Shown piece after piece: positions 27,436-34,473 of a DNA stretch of 34,473 nucleotides (the first letter of the stretch is position 1; each line of letters starts with the position of its first letter). The stretch lies in IMG/VR virus record IMGVR_UViG_3300034167_000313, positions 1 to 34,473 of that record. One strand, 5' to 3'. The notes beneath the pieces were generated by a model. That model was given only the letters and a program-made list of their open reading frames with translations. It searched no databases and had not been told where the DNA came from. Made by a program: the position numbers and the translations under genes. This stretch comes from a virus.

Positions 27436-28151
27436 TATAAAGCTAAATTACCAAACACATACGCCTCCGTAGCTGATATAAACAGAATTGTAGCACTTGA
27501 ATACTGACTGTTAATCTTAAGTTTGCCGCCGTCACTTCTTAATGTTACACCCGAACCTGCAATTGTCGTTTGACCTGCTCCATATTGTGTGATTAATACT
27601 TGTTGACCTATTGTAAAAACTCCTGAAGGCACGGTTAAAGTGTTTGCGGTTGCCTTGTTCATTTCAATTACCTGACCGTTATCAGTTGCTACAAGTGTGT
27701 AAGAATCTGTTTTTCGTGCTAATGTTAAATCAATTACTTTTTGTTGTGTGTACGTAGCCCAACTTGTACCATTCCATCTGTAGGTAGTGTTGTTTTTAAC
27801 TCCAGTTACCAATGTCCCAACCGTTGCCGCTGAGTTTTGCAATACATACGCCCAAAAGGTACCATCCCATTCAATTACCCCTGCATACGTTCCACTTGCA
27901 AATAGATATCTATCTCCAATCGTTGGTGAACCTGGCACTTCTGTTATTCTATCTAACACGGTAATCCCGTAATCAACACCAACCCCTAATTCTTTAATAG
28001 AACCGTCAACATGGTATTTTAACTTTCCATCAATGTAATGGATAGTTCCGTTTTCTTTTACGATTCCACTTTCGGATGCAAGTACGTCTGGTTGCACCTT
28101 CCATGTAGCGTTGTTAATCGTTTGCGTGTTGTCAATTATTGTTACTCCCAT
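27435..28151 (-). CDS. Fibre-like or head-fibre protein, 238 aa
   Basis: Residues 1-55 form a variable start (NATWKVQPDVLASESGIVKE). The middle (about 68-130) contains PGSPTIGDRYLFASGTYAG and VIEWDGTFWAYV, like DUF2793 domains of phage structural proteins. The last about 90 residues (LVATDNGQVIEMNKATANTL, VPSGVFTIGQQVLITQYGAG) form a beta domain common in fibres. It sits between the protease and a larger fibre-like gene, and may be a receptor-binding or head-fibre subunit. Confidence 0.65.
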   Translation of the reverse strand: MGVTIIDNTQTINNATWKVQPDVLASESGIVKENGTIHYIDGKLKYHVDGSIKELGVGVDYGITVLDRITEVPGSPTIGDRYLFASGTYAGVIEWDGTFWAYVLQNSAATVGTLVTGVKNNTTYRWNGTSWATYTQQKVIDLTLARKTDSYTLVATDNGQVIEMNKATANTLTVPSGVFTIGQQVLITQYGAGQTTIAGSGVTLRSDGGKLKINSQYSSATILFISATEAYVFGNLAL

Positions 28152-28152
28152 T

Positions 28153-28719
28153 TTATATTGATTTTAAAAGTTCCTTAATTTCGTTTATTATATCTTCATG
28201 GCTTTCTGCTTCAAGTTGGTCTAAGCCATCAAATTTTCCCTCGATACTAAACCCTTTGAATTTACCATCTTTGATTTGTTGCCAAACTTCCTCGTTGTAA
28301 ACTTTCATCTTAACAACCCATGAACCTTTAACAGCATCTAATTTATAAATGTTAGATTTATCGTGTTTCTCATCCTCAACAATCCAACTCTCGATTAAAC
28401 TAACACCCTCAACATTGTGGTCATGGTCCACCGTCACGTTGTTGTTGTAATTCTTTTTTAAGTAAAGTTCTTGCACCTTTGCGATTGTTTCCTCACTAAA
28501 TGATATAGTGAACTCTTTGTCTTTAATACGTCTTAAAATCTGTTTGTTAGGCACCAATGCAAGCCCCACAACTTCCCTCTTTTCATCGTTGGCTACTTTC
28601 AACTCAACGCTTATCTCACTTAAGTAAATAAACGTTTCTTCTATGGCAGGTCTGTCTACAAGTGAAATAGCAAACACCCCTTGGTCATCGTCTTTAATTG
28701 TTAGCTCTATATTCTGCAT
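28153..28719 (-). CDS. Prohead protease (XkdF-like)
   Basis: The 188-aa protein resembles XkdF-like proteases (peptidase S78 group). VTVDHDHNVEG (96-105) supplies H99 or H101, SLIESWIVED (107-116) is the conserved strand, and FKGFSIEGKF (154-163) supplies a likely catalytic S158. It cleaves scaffold and capsid proteins during head maturation. Unusually, it lies after the tape measure gene and five genes before the scaffold. The 238-aa gene starts two bases after its stop. Confidence 0.78.
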   Translation of the reverse strand: MQNIELTIKDDDQGVFAISLVDRPAIEETFIYLSEISVELKVANDEKREVVGLALVPNKQILRRIKDKEFTISFSEETIAKVQELYLKKNYNNNVTVDHDHNVEGVSLIESWIVEDEKHDKSNIYKLDAVKGSWVVKMKVYNEEVWQQIKDGKFKGFSIEGKFDGLDQLEAESHEDIINEIKELLKSI

Positions 28720-28740
28720 ATCTTTATAACTTAGAATTGA

Positions 28741-30444
28741 TTAAAATGTTGCATTTCTTACTCTATTACGGTCTAAGGCTTGCGCTGTCGATACTTCACC
28801 ACTTACTACATATGCTTTAACAGGTTGTTGTTGCAACGCTCCTAACTGCATTTGTGGTTGTGCTTGTATAATATCAAAGGACGGTGTACGTGGTGCTGTT
28901 GGTGTACTTGTTGCTGTATCTCCACCACCGCCACTACTCTGAAATTGTGTGTTAGCTATCTTTGCAATGTTTAAAGCTCCTAATGTACCTACTAAACCTG
29001 CCTGTATAATTTGCGCACCAGGAAATAAAGGCACCTGAGTTAATGCAGCTGTTACACCTTGAGCAGTGTTGACAATCGCATTCCCTAAGCTCGCAGCTTT
29101 GTTTAATTGAAATGCTTTGCGTTGGTCTGCCTCGTTACCTTGAGCGAATAAGTCAGCAACACCATTAAGGACATCAAAAGACATTGCTGTTAACTCTTGT
29201 TTCTTTCTGTTTTTATCTTCTTCTAACTTTATTTCAGCTTCGTTATGTGCTTCAATCTGTTTTACCTTTTCTTCATTAATAACATTTTGCGCTTCCATCA
29301 GTTTTCGAGCGTCTCGAATAGCTTTTGATGTAGGGTCTTCTATTTCTTTTTTCTTTAAAATATTCTTTTCAGAATCTTCTAAGTCTTGGGCTTGTTTACG
29401 TGCGAACTCATCTTTTTTCTTTTGTAGCTCTTGTTCTTTTTTATCTTGTTCTTCTTTTATTTTTGCTAACCTAACAGCATTGTCTTGAGCTGCCTTTTCC
29501 CTTATTGCTGTTTTGCTTTCTTCAATCTCTATTAACTTCGCTTTATACTCATCACTTCCTTTTTCTAATAACGATAATTCTTTACGTTGCAATTCAAGTT
29601 GTGCGCTTAATACGTTTTTACCTTTGGCTTTCATTAAATCAATCTCAAACTTCTGATTATCGATTGATTGTTTTGTTTTTAGTTCTTTATCTTTCTTATC
29701 ATAGCCTTGATTGTAAGCTGTAGCCATGTTTGCACCTAACTTTTTTGCGTTGTCATAAGCCTTTGAAAAGTCACCATTGAATATATTGCCTAAAACTTGT
29801 CCTATGGTTTTAAATCCAGCCACAACACTGCTAATCGTACCGCTTGCAACCTGCGAAAAGTTCTTAAAAAAGTCTGTTACTTTAGAAAACCCTGGGAATG
29901 CATCGGTAATTGCCTTGCTAAATTCCTTCCAATTAGCGATAATACTACCTAAAATTACTACTAAAGCTCCTATACCTGTTGAAATTAATGCGGCTCTTAA
30001 TGAACCAAACGCTTTAACAACTTGGTTTTTAACAACTGAAGCTAACTGAATAAACGAATCCTTTGCTCCTCCTAAAGCTTGCAAGCCCTCAGTTAAAGCC
30101 ATAGCACTCTGAACTTTCAAAAGTTGCTCTTCTACCTTTTTACTTTCAACACCAATTAAACCCAAAGCACCTTGATAGGCAGCGAACCCACTTGCAACAC
30201 CTCCCAACGATGAAGATAAGGCTTTGAATTTAGCATCAGGGTTAAAGGCGTCTGTTAAGGCTTTCGCATCTTCAATTTGGTCTTTTAATTCCGCTGCTCT
30301 TTTTGCTGCATTAGCTGCTTCTTTAGATGTCACACCGAACTGCTCCGATAACTTCGCAACCTCCGCCTGTGCTTCCCTAAGCTGTGATTTTAGCGACCCT
30401 AAATTATTCTTAACCTCTAATTCAATTATTTTCTTTTCTGCCAT
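28741..30444 (-). CDS. Tail tape measure protein
   Basis: The 567-aa protein has the tape measure layout: a coiled-coil N-terminus (1-65), a hydrophobic segment at about 150-170 (AALISTGIGALVVILGSIIA), a long charged coiled coil (about 230-425, rich in K and E), a hydrophobic region (about 440-490), and a glutamine/proline-rich end. At about 0.15 nm per residue a tail near 80-90 nm would be expected. It follows the 58-aa gene, which overlaps it by 23 bases. Confidence 0.85.
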   Translation of the reverse strand: MAEKKIIELEVKNNLGSLKSQLREAQAEVAKLSEQFGVTSKEAANAAKRAAELKDQIEDAKALTDAFNPDAKFKALSSSLGGVASGFAAYQGALGLIGVESKKVEEQLLKVQSAMALTEGLQALGGAKDSFIQLASVVKNQVVKAFGSLRAALISTGIGALVVILGSIIANWKEFSKAITDAFPGFSKVTDFFKNFSQVASGTISSVVAGFKTIGQVLGNIFNGDFSKAYDNAKKLGANMATAYNQGYDKKDKELKTKQSIDNQKFEIDLMKAKGKNVLSAQLELQRKELSLLEKGSDEYKAKLIEIEESKTAIREKAAQDNAVRLAKIKEEQDKKEQELQKKKDEFARKQAQDLEDSEKNILKKKEIEDPTSKAIRDARKLMEAQNVINEEKVKQIEAHNEAEIKLEEDKNRKKQELTAMSFDVLNGVADLFAQGNEADQRKAFQLNKAASLGNAIVNTAQGVTAALTQVPLFPGAQIIQAGLVGTLGALNIAKIANTQFQSSGGGGDTATSTPTAPRTPSFDIIQAQPQMQLGALQQQPVKAYVVSGEVSTAQALDRNRVRNATF

Positions 30445-30598
30445 TTGTAGCTTGTTTTAAGTATAACTCTCTTTTAGCCTGTTTGTAGCTTTCACGCACC
30501 GAATTAGTAAGTTTATATTTCCCTTTTGCGATGTCTATAATTTCGCTTTGACCGTAAAAATCGTTAGACTTCAATAGTTGAATAATTGTATTAAGCAT
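30422..30598 (-). CDS. 58-aa protein before the tape measure
   Basis: With the ATG at 30598, which overlaps the 730-aa gene by eight bases, the protein is 58 aa and basic (MLNTIIQLLKSNDFYGQSEI, then SYKQAKRELYLKQATNGRKE). A longer GTG-started frame at 30631 would overlap more. It may be a small tail chaperone partner. Function unknown. Confidence 0.5.
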   Translation of the reverse strand: MLNTIIQLLKSNDFYGQSEIIDIAKGKYKLTNSVRESYKQAKRELYLKQATNGRKENN

Positions 30599-32783
30599 CT
30601 TGGTAAATTGTTGTGTATGGTATACCGTCACGTGTTAACGATGTTGTAACAGGCACACCCGACGTGTTAGTTGGTAAAGTAATGGATATTAATTGCTCTG
30701 ATGTATAAGTTGTGCAAGTAGCACCCACGCATATTTCTGTTGATGTTTGACCATTCTCGATAAATACAGGCACTTCAACTGTTGTTGTTGCGGCTTGTTG
30801 AATCGGTAAATTAACATTCGCAACTGCTCTAAAATCATTAATCAATGACAAATCAACTTCACCAGTTGTTAGGTTTACTTTCATCTCATTAATTATGTAT
30901 CGTTTGTCACGTATAATTAACCTATCATTTAACTTTAAACTTGTAAGTAATGAAATAGGGAATAACGCTTTAACGTTGGTTAGTCTGTTTTTTTTGTTAA
31001 ATAAATTCTGCAAATAAGGATTGTAATATTTTGAGTATAAAGAATTATCTATTGTCACACCATTAAATGCGCTTGGCTCTGTTGAAAAATGATTTGAATA
31101 AACAGCGTTGTTATACGTTACTTGATTGCACAACGGTCTGTATTCTGTTAGTAAACTTGTTGCGCTACCATCGTTAAAATAAAATGAAGTAGATTGGTAT
31201 TGGTCTAAGTAAAGTAAAATTGGTTTATTATCGTAATTATCTACAGCTGTAGACTCATTTAACAAGTAAGCAACAGGCGGCTCGGTAGCATCTGTTATGT
31301 CTTCTTTTACAAAGTAAATGTTTTCAAACGGTACATCTATTTTGTAATCCCCTCCATCGTAATTAGGAAATGATTCTTTAACACTTCCAAACTCCCGAGT
31401 TGCGTTTGTTGTTTCGTTAAAATATTTTTCGTTTAAATAACTTTCTGACTTCTCATAATCAAAAGATATTTCTTTGTAAAGTTTATGTCTTTCAATTGTT
31501 ATTTCATCAGTGTCAACATATTCTGTAATATCCACAACCGCACCCCTACTATACCAATCGTCTAACGGCTCTACTTGAAATTTGCCTATTGATGTAGCGT
31601 AACAAGTCAAATTAAACATTTTAAATATACCACTTATAAAGTCACTAACTTTAATGTTAGGAGCGTATACGGTTGGATTTACATAAGGATTCCCAAAAGT
31701 TTTTACAAATGCAGCGGTGTTTAAATAACGCCCTGACTCAATACCATTTAAAGGGTTGTAGTCCCTTCTATATAAATTAAAATTTAAAGTAGCAGTTCCC
31801 GATAAATTAGTTCGCGCTTTAAACTCTAATTTGTTTGAACCTACTAATAAACTTGATGAAAAAACAACCTCGCTTTGTGATAATGTTGTTGTACTTATAA
31901 ATTTACCGTTTAAAAAAGTGTCAACATAAACCTCGAAATTTAGGATTAAAGAAACATAATTTACTACTACAGATACACCTGAAGCGTTTGTCACATCGAT
32001 ATAAGTGCTGTAAATTTTATCACCAACAATACTTGCAAACGTAACGTTTTCTGTAGCACTTAAAGTATTAAAAGTTTTAGCATTTTTTAACCATAAAAAC
32101 AATTCTGTAAATAACTTTTGATTAAAGAAATTAGAATTAAATGTTACGTTATATTTTGTTTGTATCGCTTCAAAAATACGCTTAACTTTCAATGCAGGAA
32201 ACAACTCATTAAATCTAATCGCACCGCTTGATGTATCTATATCTGTATTGACTCCCACTCCATAAGTCCATTGCTTAGTAGATGAAATTAAAGGGAATTT
32301 AACGTCTTGTGAGCTTGCATTTATTAATCGAGACTTTACAGCAGAACCACTGTAAAAAAAGCCGTACGAACTCAAATCTAAATCCTTTAGAGTGTCATCC
32401 CCGAATGCATCTTTAAGGCTCGTTAAATCACCGTAAAACGTAATAGAATAGCTTTCAACTCTGCCCTTAACAACGTTTGAACTTTCGATTGATATCTTAC
32501 CACTACGAAATGGTATCGTTCCTATCTCGATAAATCCGTTGCGCTTAATATTAGGGTTGTCATTTGCATTTACATCCGACTGGTAAAAGTGTTCAAACAG
32601 TCTATTATTCCGTGGCGATGCAGGAATAGTAAATGACTGAGTAAAGTCAGTGTAAACCTTTGCAAGGTCTTGAACGTTTTGAATCGAACTATTAATTTGA
32701 ATTTCTTCATCGTTAAACAACTCTAACTTTTCATAGTTGCCTGAATTAGCAATAACTTCTATATATACGTCTACCTTTCTCAT
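30591..32783 (-). CDS. Large tail structural protein
   Basis: The 730-aa protein is the largest product in the window. Its N-terminal region contains IQINSSIQNVQDLAKVYTDF and TQSFTIPASPRNNRLFEHFY, a signature I associate with Bacteroidota siphophage tail proteins near the tape measure. The body is beta-rich with polar loops. It is followed by the 58-aa gene and the tape measure. It could form the distal tail or baseplate. Domain-level assignment is not certain. Confidence 0.7.
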   Translation of the reverse strand: MRKVDVYIEVIANSGNYEKLELFNDEEIQINSSIQNVQDLAKVYTDFTQSFTIPASPRNNRLFEHFYQSDVNANDNPNIKRNGFIEIGTIPFRSGKISIESSNVVKGRVESYSITFYGDLTSLKDAFGDDTLKDLDLSSYGFFYSGSAVKSRLINASSQDVKFPLISSTKQWTYGVGVNTDIDTSSGAIRFNELFPALKVKRIFEAIQTKYNVTFNSNFFNQKLFTELFLWLKNAKTFNTLSATENVTFASIVGDKIYSTYIDVTNASGVSVVVNYVSLILNFEVYVDTFLNGKFISTTTLSQSEVVFSSSLLVGSNKLEFKARTNLSGTATLNFNLYRRDYNPLNGIESGRYLNTAAFVKTFGNPYVNPTVYAPNIKVSDFISGIFKMFNLTCYATSIGKFQVEPLDDWYSRGAVVDITEYVDTDEITIERHKLYKEISFDYEKSESYLNEKYFNETTNATREFGSVKESFPNYDGGDYKIDVPFENIYFVKEDITDATEPPVAYLLNESTAVDNYDNKPILLYLDQYQSTSFYFNDGSATSLLTEYRPLCNQVTYNNAVYSNHFSTEPSAFNGVTIDNSLYSKYYNPYLQNLFNKKNRLTNVKALFPISLLTSLKLNDRLIIRDKRYIINEMKVNLTTGEVDLSLINDFRAVANVNLPIQQAATTTVEVPVFIENGQTSTEICVGATCTTYTSEQLISITLPTNTSGVPVTTSLTRDGIPYTTIYQDA

Positions 32784-33817
32784 TATACAACGCTATTAAT
32801 TAAATCATACGCAAATTCAAATTCCAAAATATAATTAATCTGTTTTGTGTTTATAGACTTATTCAGTTCAATTGATTTTGTTTTAAGGATAGCAGGATTT
32901 TCATCTACTAACACTTTTTCACTCAACATTAATTGCTTTAAGTTATCCTTAAAATCTTCTTCAACCCATCCACTATTAACCTTTATACTTTGCTTTCCGT
33001 TTTGATTGTACGTTGTTCTTTGACCACCTGTTAAGCTGTAATTGTACGGTTGCATTAAGTTGTAATCTTTGTTAGTCACCTCGATATTATCGTTTGATGC
33101 TTTAAAGAAGAACTCCCTTTGAAACGCACCATATTTATTTATGAAGTCAACTTTAACAGGTGTATACAAACATTCTTCAACAGGTTTAAAAGTCCATGTT
33201 GCTTGCATTACGTTTGAACTGTTTATAACCTCGACCGTATACTCTTTTGTAAATTCTGAATTATAACAACGTGGCACGTAATAAAAACCCAAGCCTAAAG
33301 ACGCACTTAAATAAACATTTCCATCAGTAACATTTGTCCATCTTATTTTATCATTTGCTGCAACGTAAACCATAATAAAACCTGCATTCGCGCCACTATG
33401 ATAGTAATAGTTTTTTTGGTCTAACAAGTAATTACCACCGTTATAATTAATACTATTAGAAAACTCTGAGTATCCATCAGTTGCAATGTAATCAGTTGTG
33501 TCTACTAATGTTTCTGTTGCTCCTACAGTCTTATATCTCTTTACCCTTACATTAAGTTTATCAACACACGTATAACTAACTGCAGCCGTTAAACTTGTAA
33601 CGTTAGTATATGCAGTGTGGTCGAAGTATTCACGAATGTAAGGTGAAATATCGTAGTAGGTTGTTGGAGCATTCGATGCAGGAATTGCTTTGCTAAGTGT
33701 GTAGCTCAAAGTTGGCGAGCCACCTAAAGCCCCAAAGCTAATAAACAATTCAATCTTTGTACTTACCTGACTTGCTTCATTAATACTAATAATATACGGT
33801 GACCTTGCTCTAATCAT
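32783..33817 (-). CDS. Tail structural protein, 344 aa
   Basis: The protein is beta-rich and polar (IRARSPYIISINEASQVSTK, then CVDKLNVRVKRYKTVG). It follows the gp10-like gene and precedes the 730-aa protein, sharing a single base at the junction (32783). It is likely a tail component, perhaps distal tail or baseplate. No named domain seen. Its first 82 bases are repeated at the left contig end. Confidence 0.6.
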   Translation of the reverse strand: MIRARSPYIISINEASQVSTKIELFISFGALGGSPTLSYTLSKAIPASNAPTTYYDISPYIREYFDHTAYTNVTSLTAAVSYTCVDKLNVRVKRYKTVGATETLVDTTDYIATDGYSEFSNSINYNGGNYLLDQKNYYYHSGANAGFIMVYVAANDKIRWTNVTDGNVYLSASLGLGFYYVPRCYNSEFTKEYTVEVINSSNVMQATWTFKPVEECLYTPVKVDFINKYGAFQREFFFKASNDNIEVTNKDYNLMQPYNYSLTGGQRTTYNQNGKQSIKVNSGWVEEDFKDNLKQLMLSEKVLVDENPAILKTKSIELNKSINTKQINYILEFEFAYDLINSVV

Positions 33818-34392
33818 TTCGGTTGTTTAATTGAATAGTTAAAAATCTTTTCTAAATCTATTTTTAAGTCATTGACTAATTCTTGAGGTAAACGTTTGTA
33901 AGCCGCTTCAAATGGTTTAGTGAAAAACAAAGTTGGTCTTATACCTTTCGCATAAATTGAACGTGTTATTATCCATGCTGTCGCATCGTACGATAAGAAT
34001 TTACCCGTTGACTTCTTTGTTTCGGGGTCACGTTGTCTAAATTGAAATTTACGTGCCTTAACCCATCTTTGTATTCCTTCCGTTAATCCTCCTTTTGCTC
34101 CCGTTCCGCTCCCAAACTTATAAGGTGAGTTAGGCGCTCTCGAACTTGAACGTTTACCCTTAACCCCTTTGTCTTGATAGTTACCGTACTCCTCCATCTG
34201 AAAATTCAAGAAGTAACCTTTAGCATAAACCTTTGCTTCACCTTTTAAAGAGTTGTAAAGTTTTCGCGTGTTGTTGTGGCTGCCAAAGGGTGCGCGTCCC
34301 TTAGTTAAGTTAGTACGAGCTTGTTTAATTACCGAAGCCTTGAACTTATCTAAAGCAGCTTGTAAGCCTGACTCCCTTAAATCTGCTAACAT
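33814..34392 (-). CDS. HK97 gp10-like tail completion protein, allele B
   Basis: The 192-aa right-end copy of the gene at 79-657. It differs at five residues (A19, K78, S83, S84, N88 here). Four of the five lie in the variable stretch at 78-88, between the conserved DKG and SPYKFGSG blocks. Despite about 50 base changes, almost all are silent, showing that both alleles are under strong purifying selection and come from real phages rather than sequencing error. The downstream 344-aa gene starts with an ATGA overlap. Confidence 0.7.
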   Translation of the reverse strand: MLADLRESGLQAALDKFKASVIKQARTNLTKGRAPFGSHNNTRKLYNSLKGEAKVYAKGYFLNFQMEEYGNYQDKGVKGKRSSSRAPNSPYKFGSGTGAKGGLTEGIQRWVKARKFQFRQRDPETKKSTGKFLSYDATAWIITRSIYAKGIRPTLFFTKPFEAAYKRLPQELVNDLKIDLEKIFNYSIKQPK

Positions 34393-34473
34393 ATTGTCAT
34401 TTCGTTTGGTGCTAATATGTCAAAGGTCATAGTCCAACCTGCAACCGCATCTGTGAACCTATCAACAAACGGC
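34386..34473 (-). CDS. Tail completion protein, C-terminal fragment cut by the contig end
   Basis: The last about 29 codons of the 152-aa gene (complete at 1109-651) enter from the right edge and stop at 34386, seven bases inside the gp10-like start. It is part of the terminal overlap and is not a separate gene. Confidence 0.85.
   Translation of the reverse strand, partial: PFVDRFTDAVAGWTMTFDILAPNEMTIC

Larger units (their letters stand above)
33736..34473. repeat. Right copy of imperfect 738-bp terminal repeat
   Basis: Corresponds to 1-738. Identical over the first 99 and last 119 bases; about 50 substitutions lie between 33835 and 34354. Together the two copies close the circular map. Confidence 0.9.

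Noticed and set aside
1-34473. tRNA genes, integrase, lysogeny repressor
   Set aside because: I looked for cloverleaf-like arms, tyrosine/serine recombinase motifs and a divergent repressor region and saw none, though a scan by eye can miss tRNAs.

Overview
The window looks like one complete small tailed-phage genome of about 33.7 kb, written as a linear contig of a circular map. The first 738 bases recur at the right end (33736-34473), so one genome unit is about 33,735 bases. The host is probably a member of Bacteroidota, most likely a flavobacterium. The DNA is AT-rich, there are almost no Shine-Dalgarno sequences, two promoters read TTG/TTTG-N19-TAnnTTTG (the Bacteroidota form), and several proteins (DUF3127-like, the 131-aa cysteine protein, lipoproteins with Bacteroidota-type signals) are typical of that phylum. 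No integrase, excisionase or clear repressor was seen, so a lytic life style is likely but not proven.

Every credible gene is on the minus strand, so the genome is read from high to low coordinates. A promoter at 17446-17416 starts an early operon (17390 to 15470) of small proteins: a membrane peptide, a zinc-finger-like protein, a helix-turn-helix protein, an exported glucosaminidase and a lipoprotein. It ends at a strong terminator (15463-15434). Next comes a gene-free region of about 700 bases with seven exact copies of a 9-mer (ATCTCTACA) in both orientations, a candidate replication origin. Replication genes follow: an HNH endonuclease, an SF3 helicase, an SF2 helicase and a VRR-NUC nuclease. 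A second promoter (10941-10912) then drives recombination and metabolism genes: ERF annealing protein, Gp157-like protein, an SSB-like protein, an RNA polymerase alpha-CTD-like protein, a kinase-like mini-protein, DUF3310 and MazG.

A promoter-like box and a terminator (6565-6505) sit directly before a sigma-70-like gene. After it come the 131-aa cysteine protein, a ParB-like protein, an orphan C5 DNA methyltransferase and the small and large terminase. The structural genes continue around the circle in an unusual order: a putative tail chaperone with a -1 frameshift on nine T's, tail completion proteins, a large tail protein, the tape measure, a prohead protease, fibre-like proteins, a membrane GAF-like protein, scaffold, major capsid protein, two tandem tail-tube-like paralogues, portal and connector. 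A holin-like protein and a YkuD-like endolysin candidate close the unit at a terminator (17485-17455).

Genes are packed with more than twenty ATGA stop/start overlaps, which I used to choose starts and to recognise genes as short as 27 codons. All family assignments come from reading motifs and gene order by eye, without database searches.
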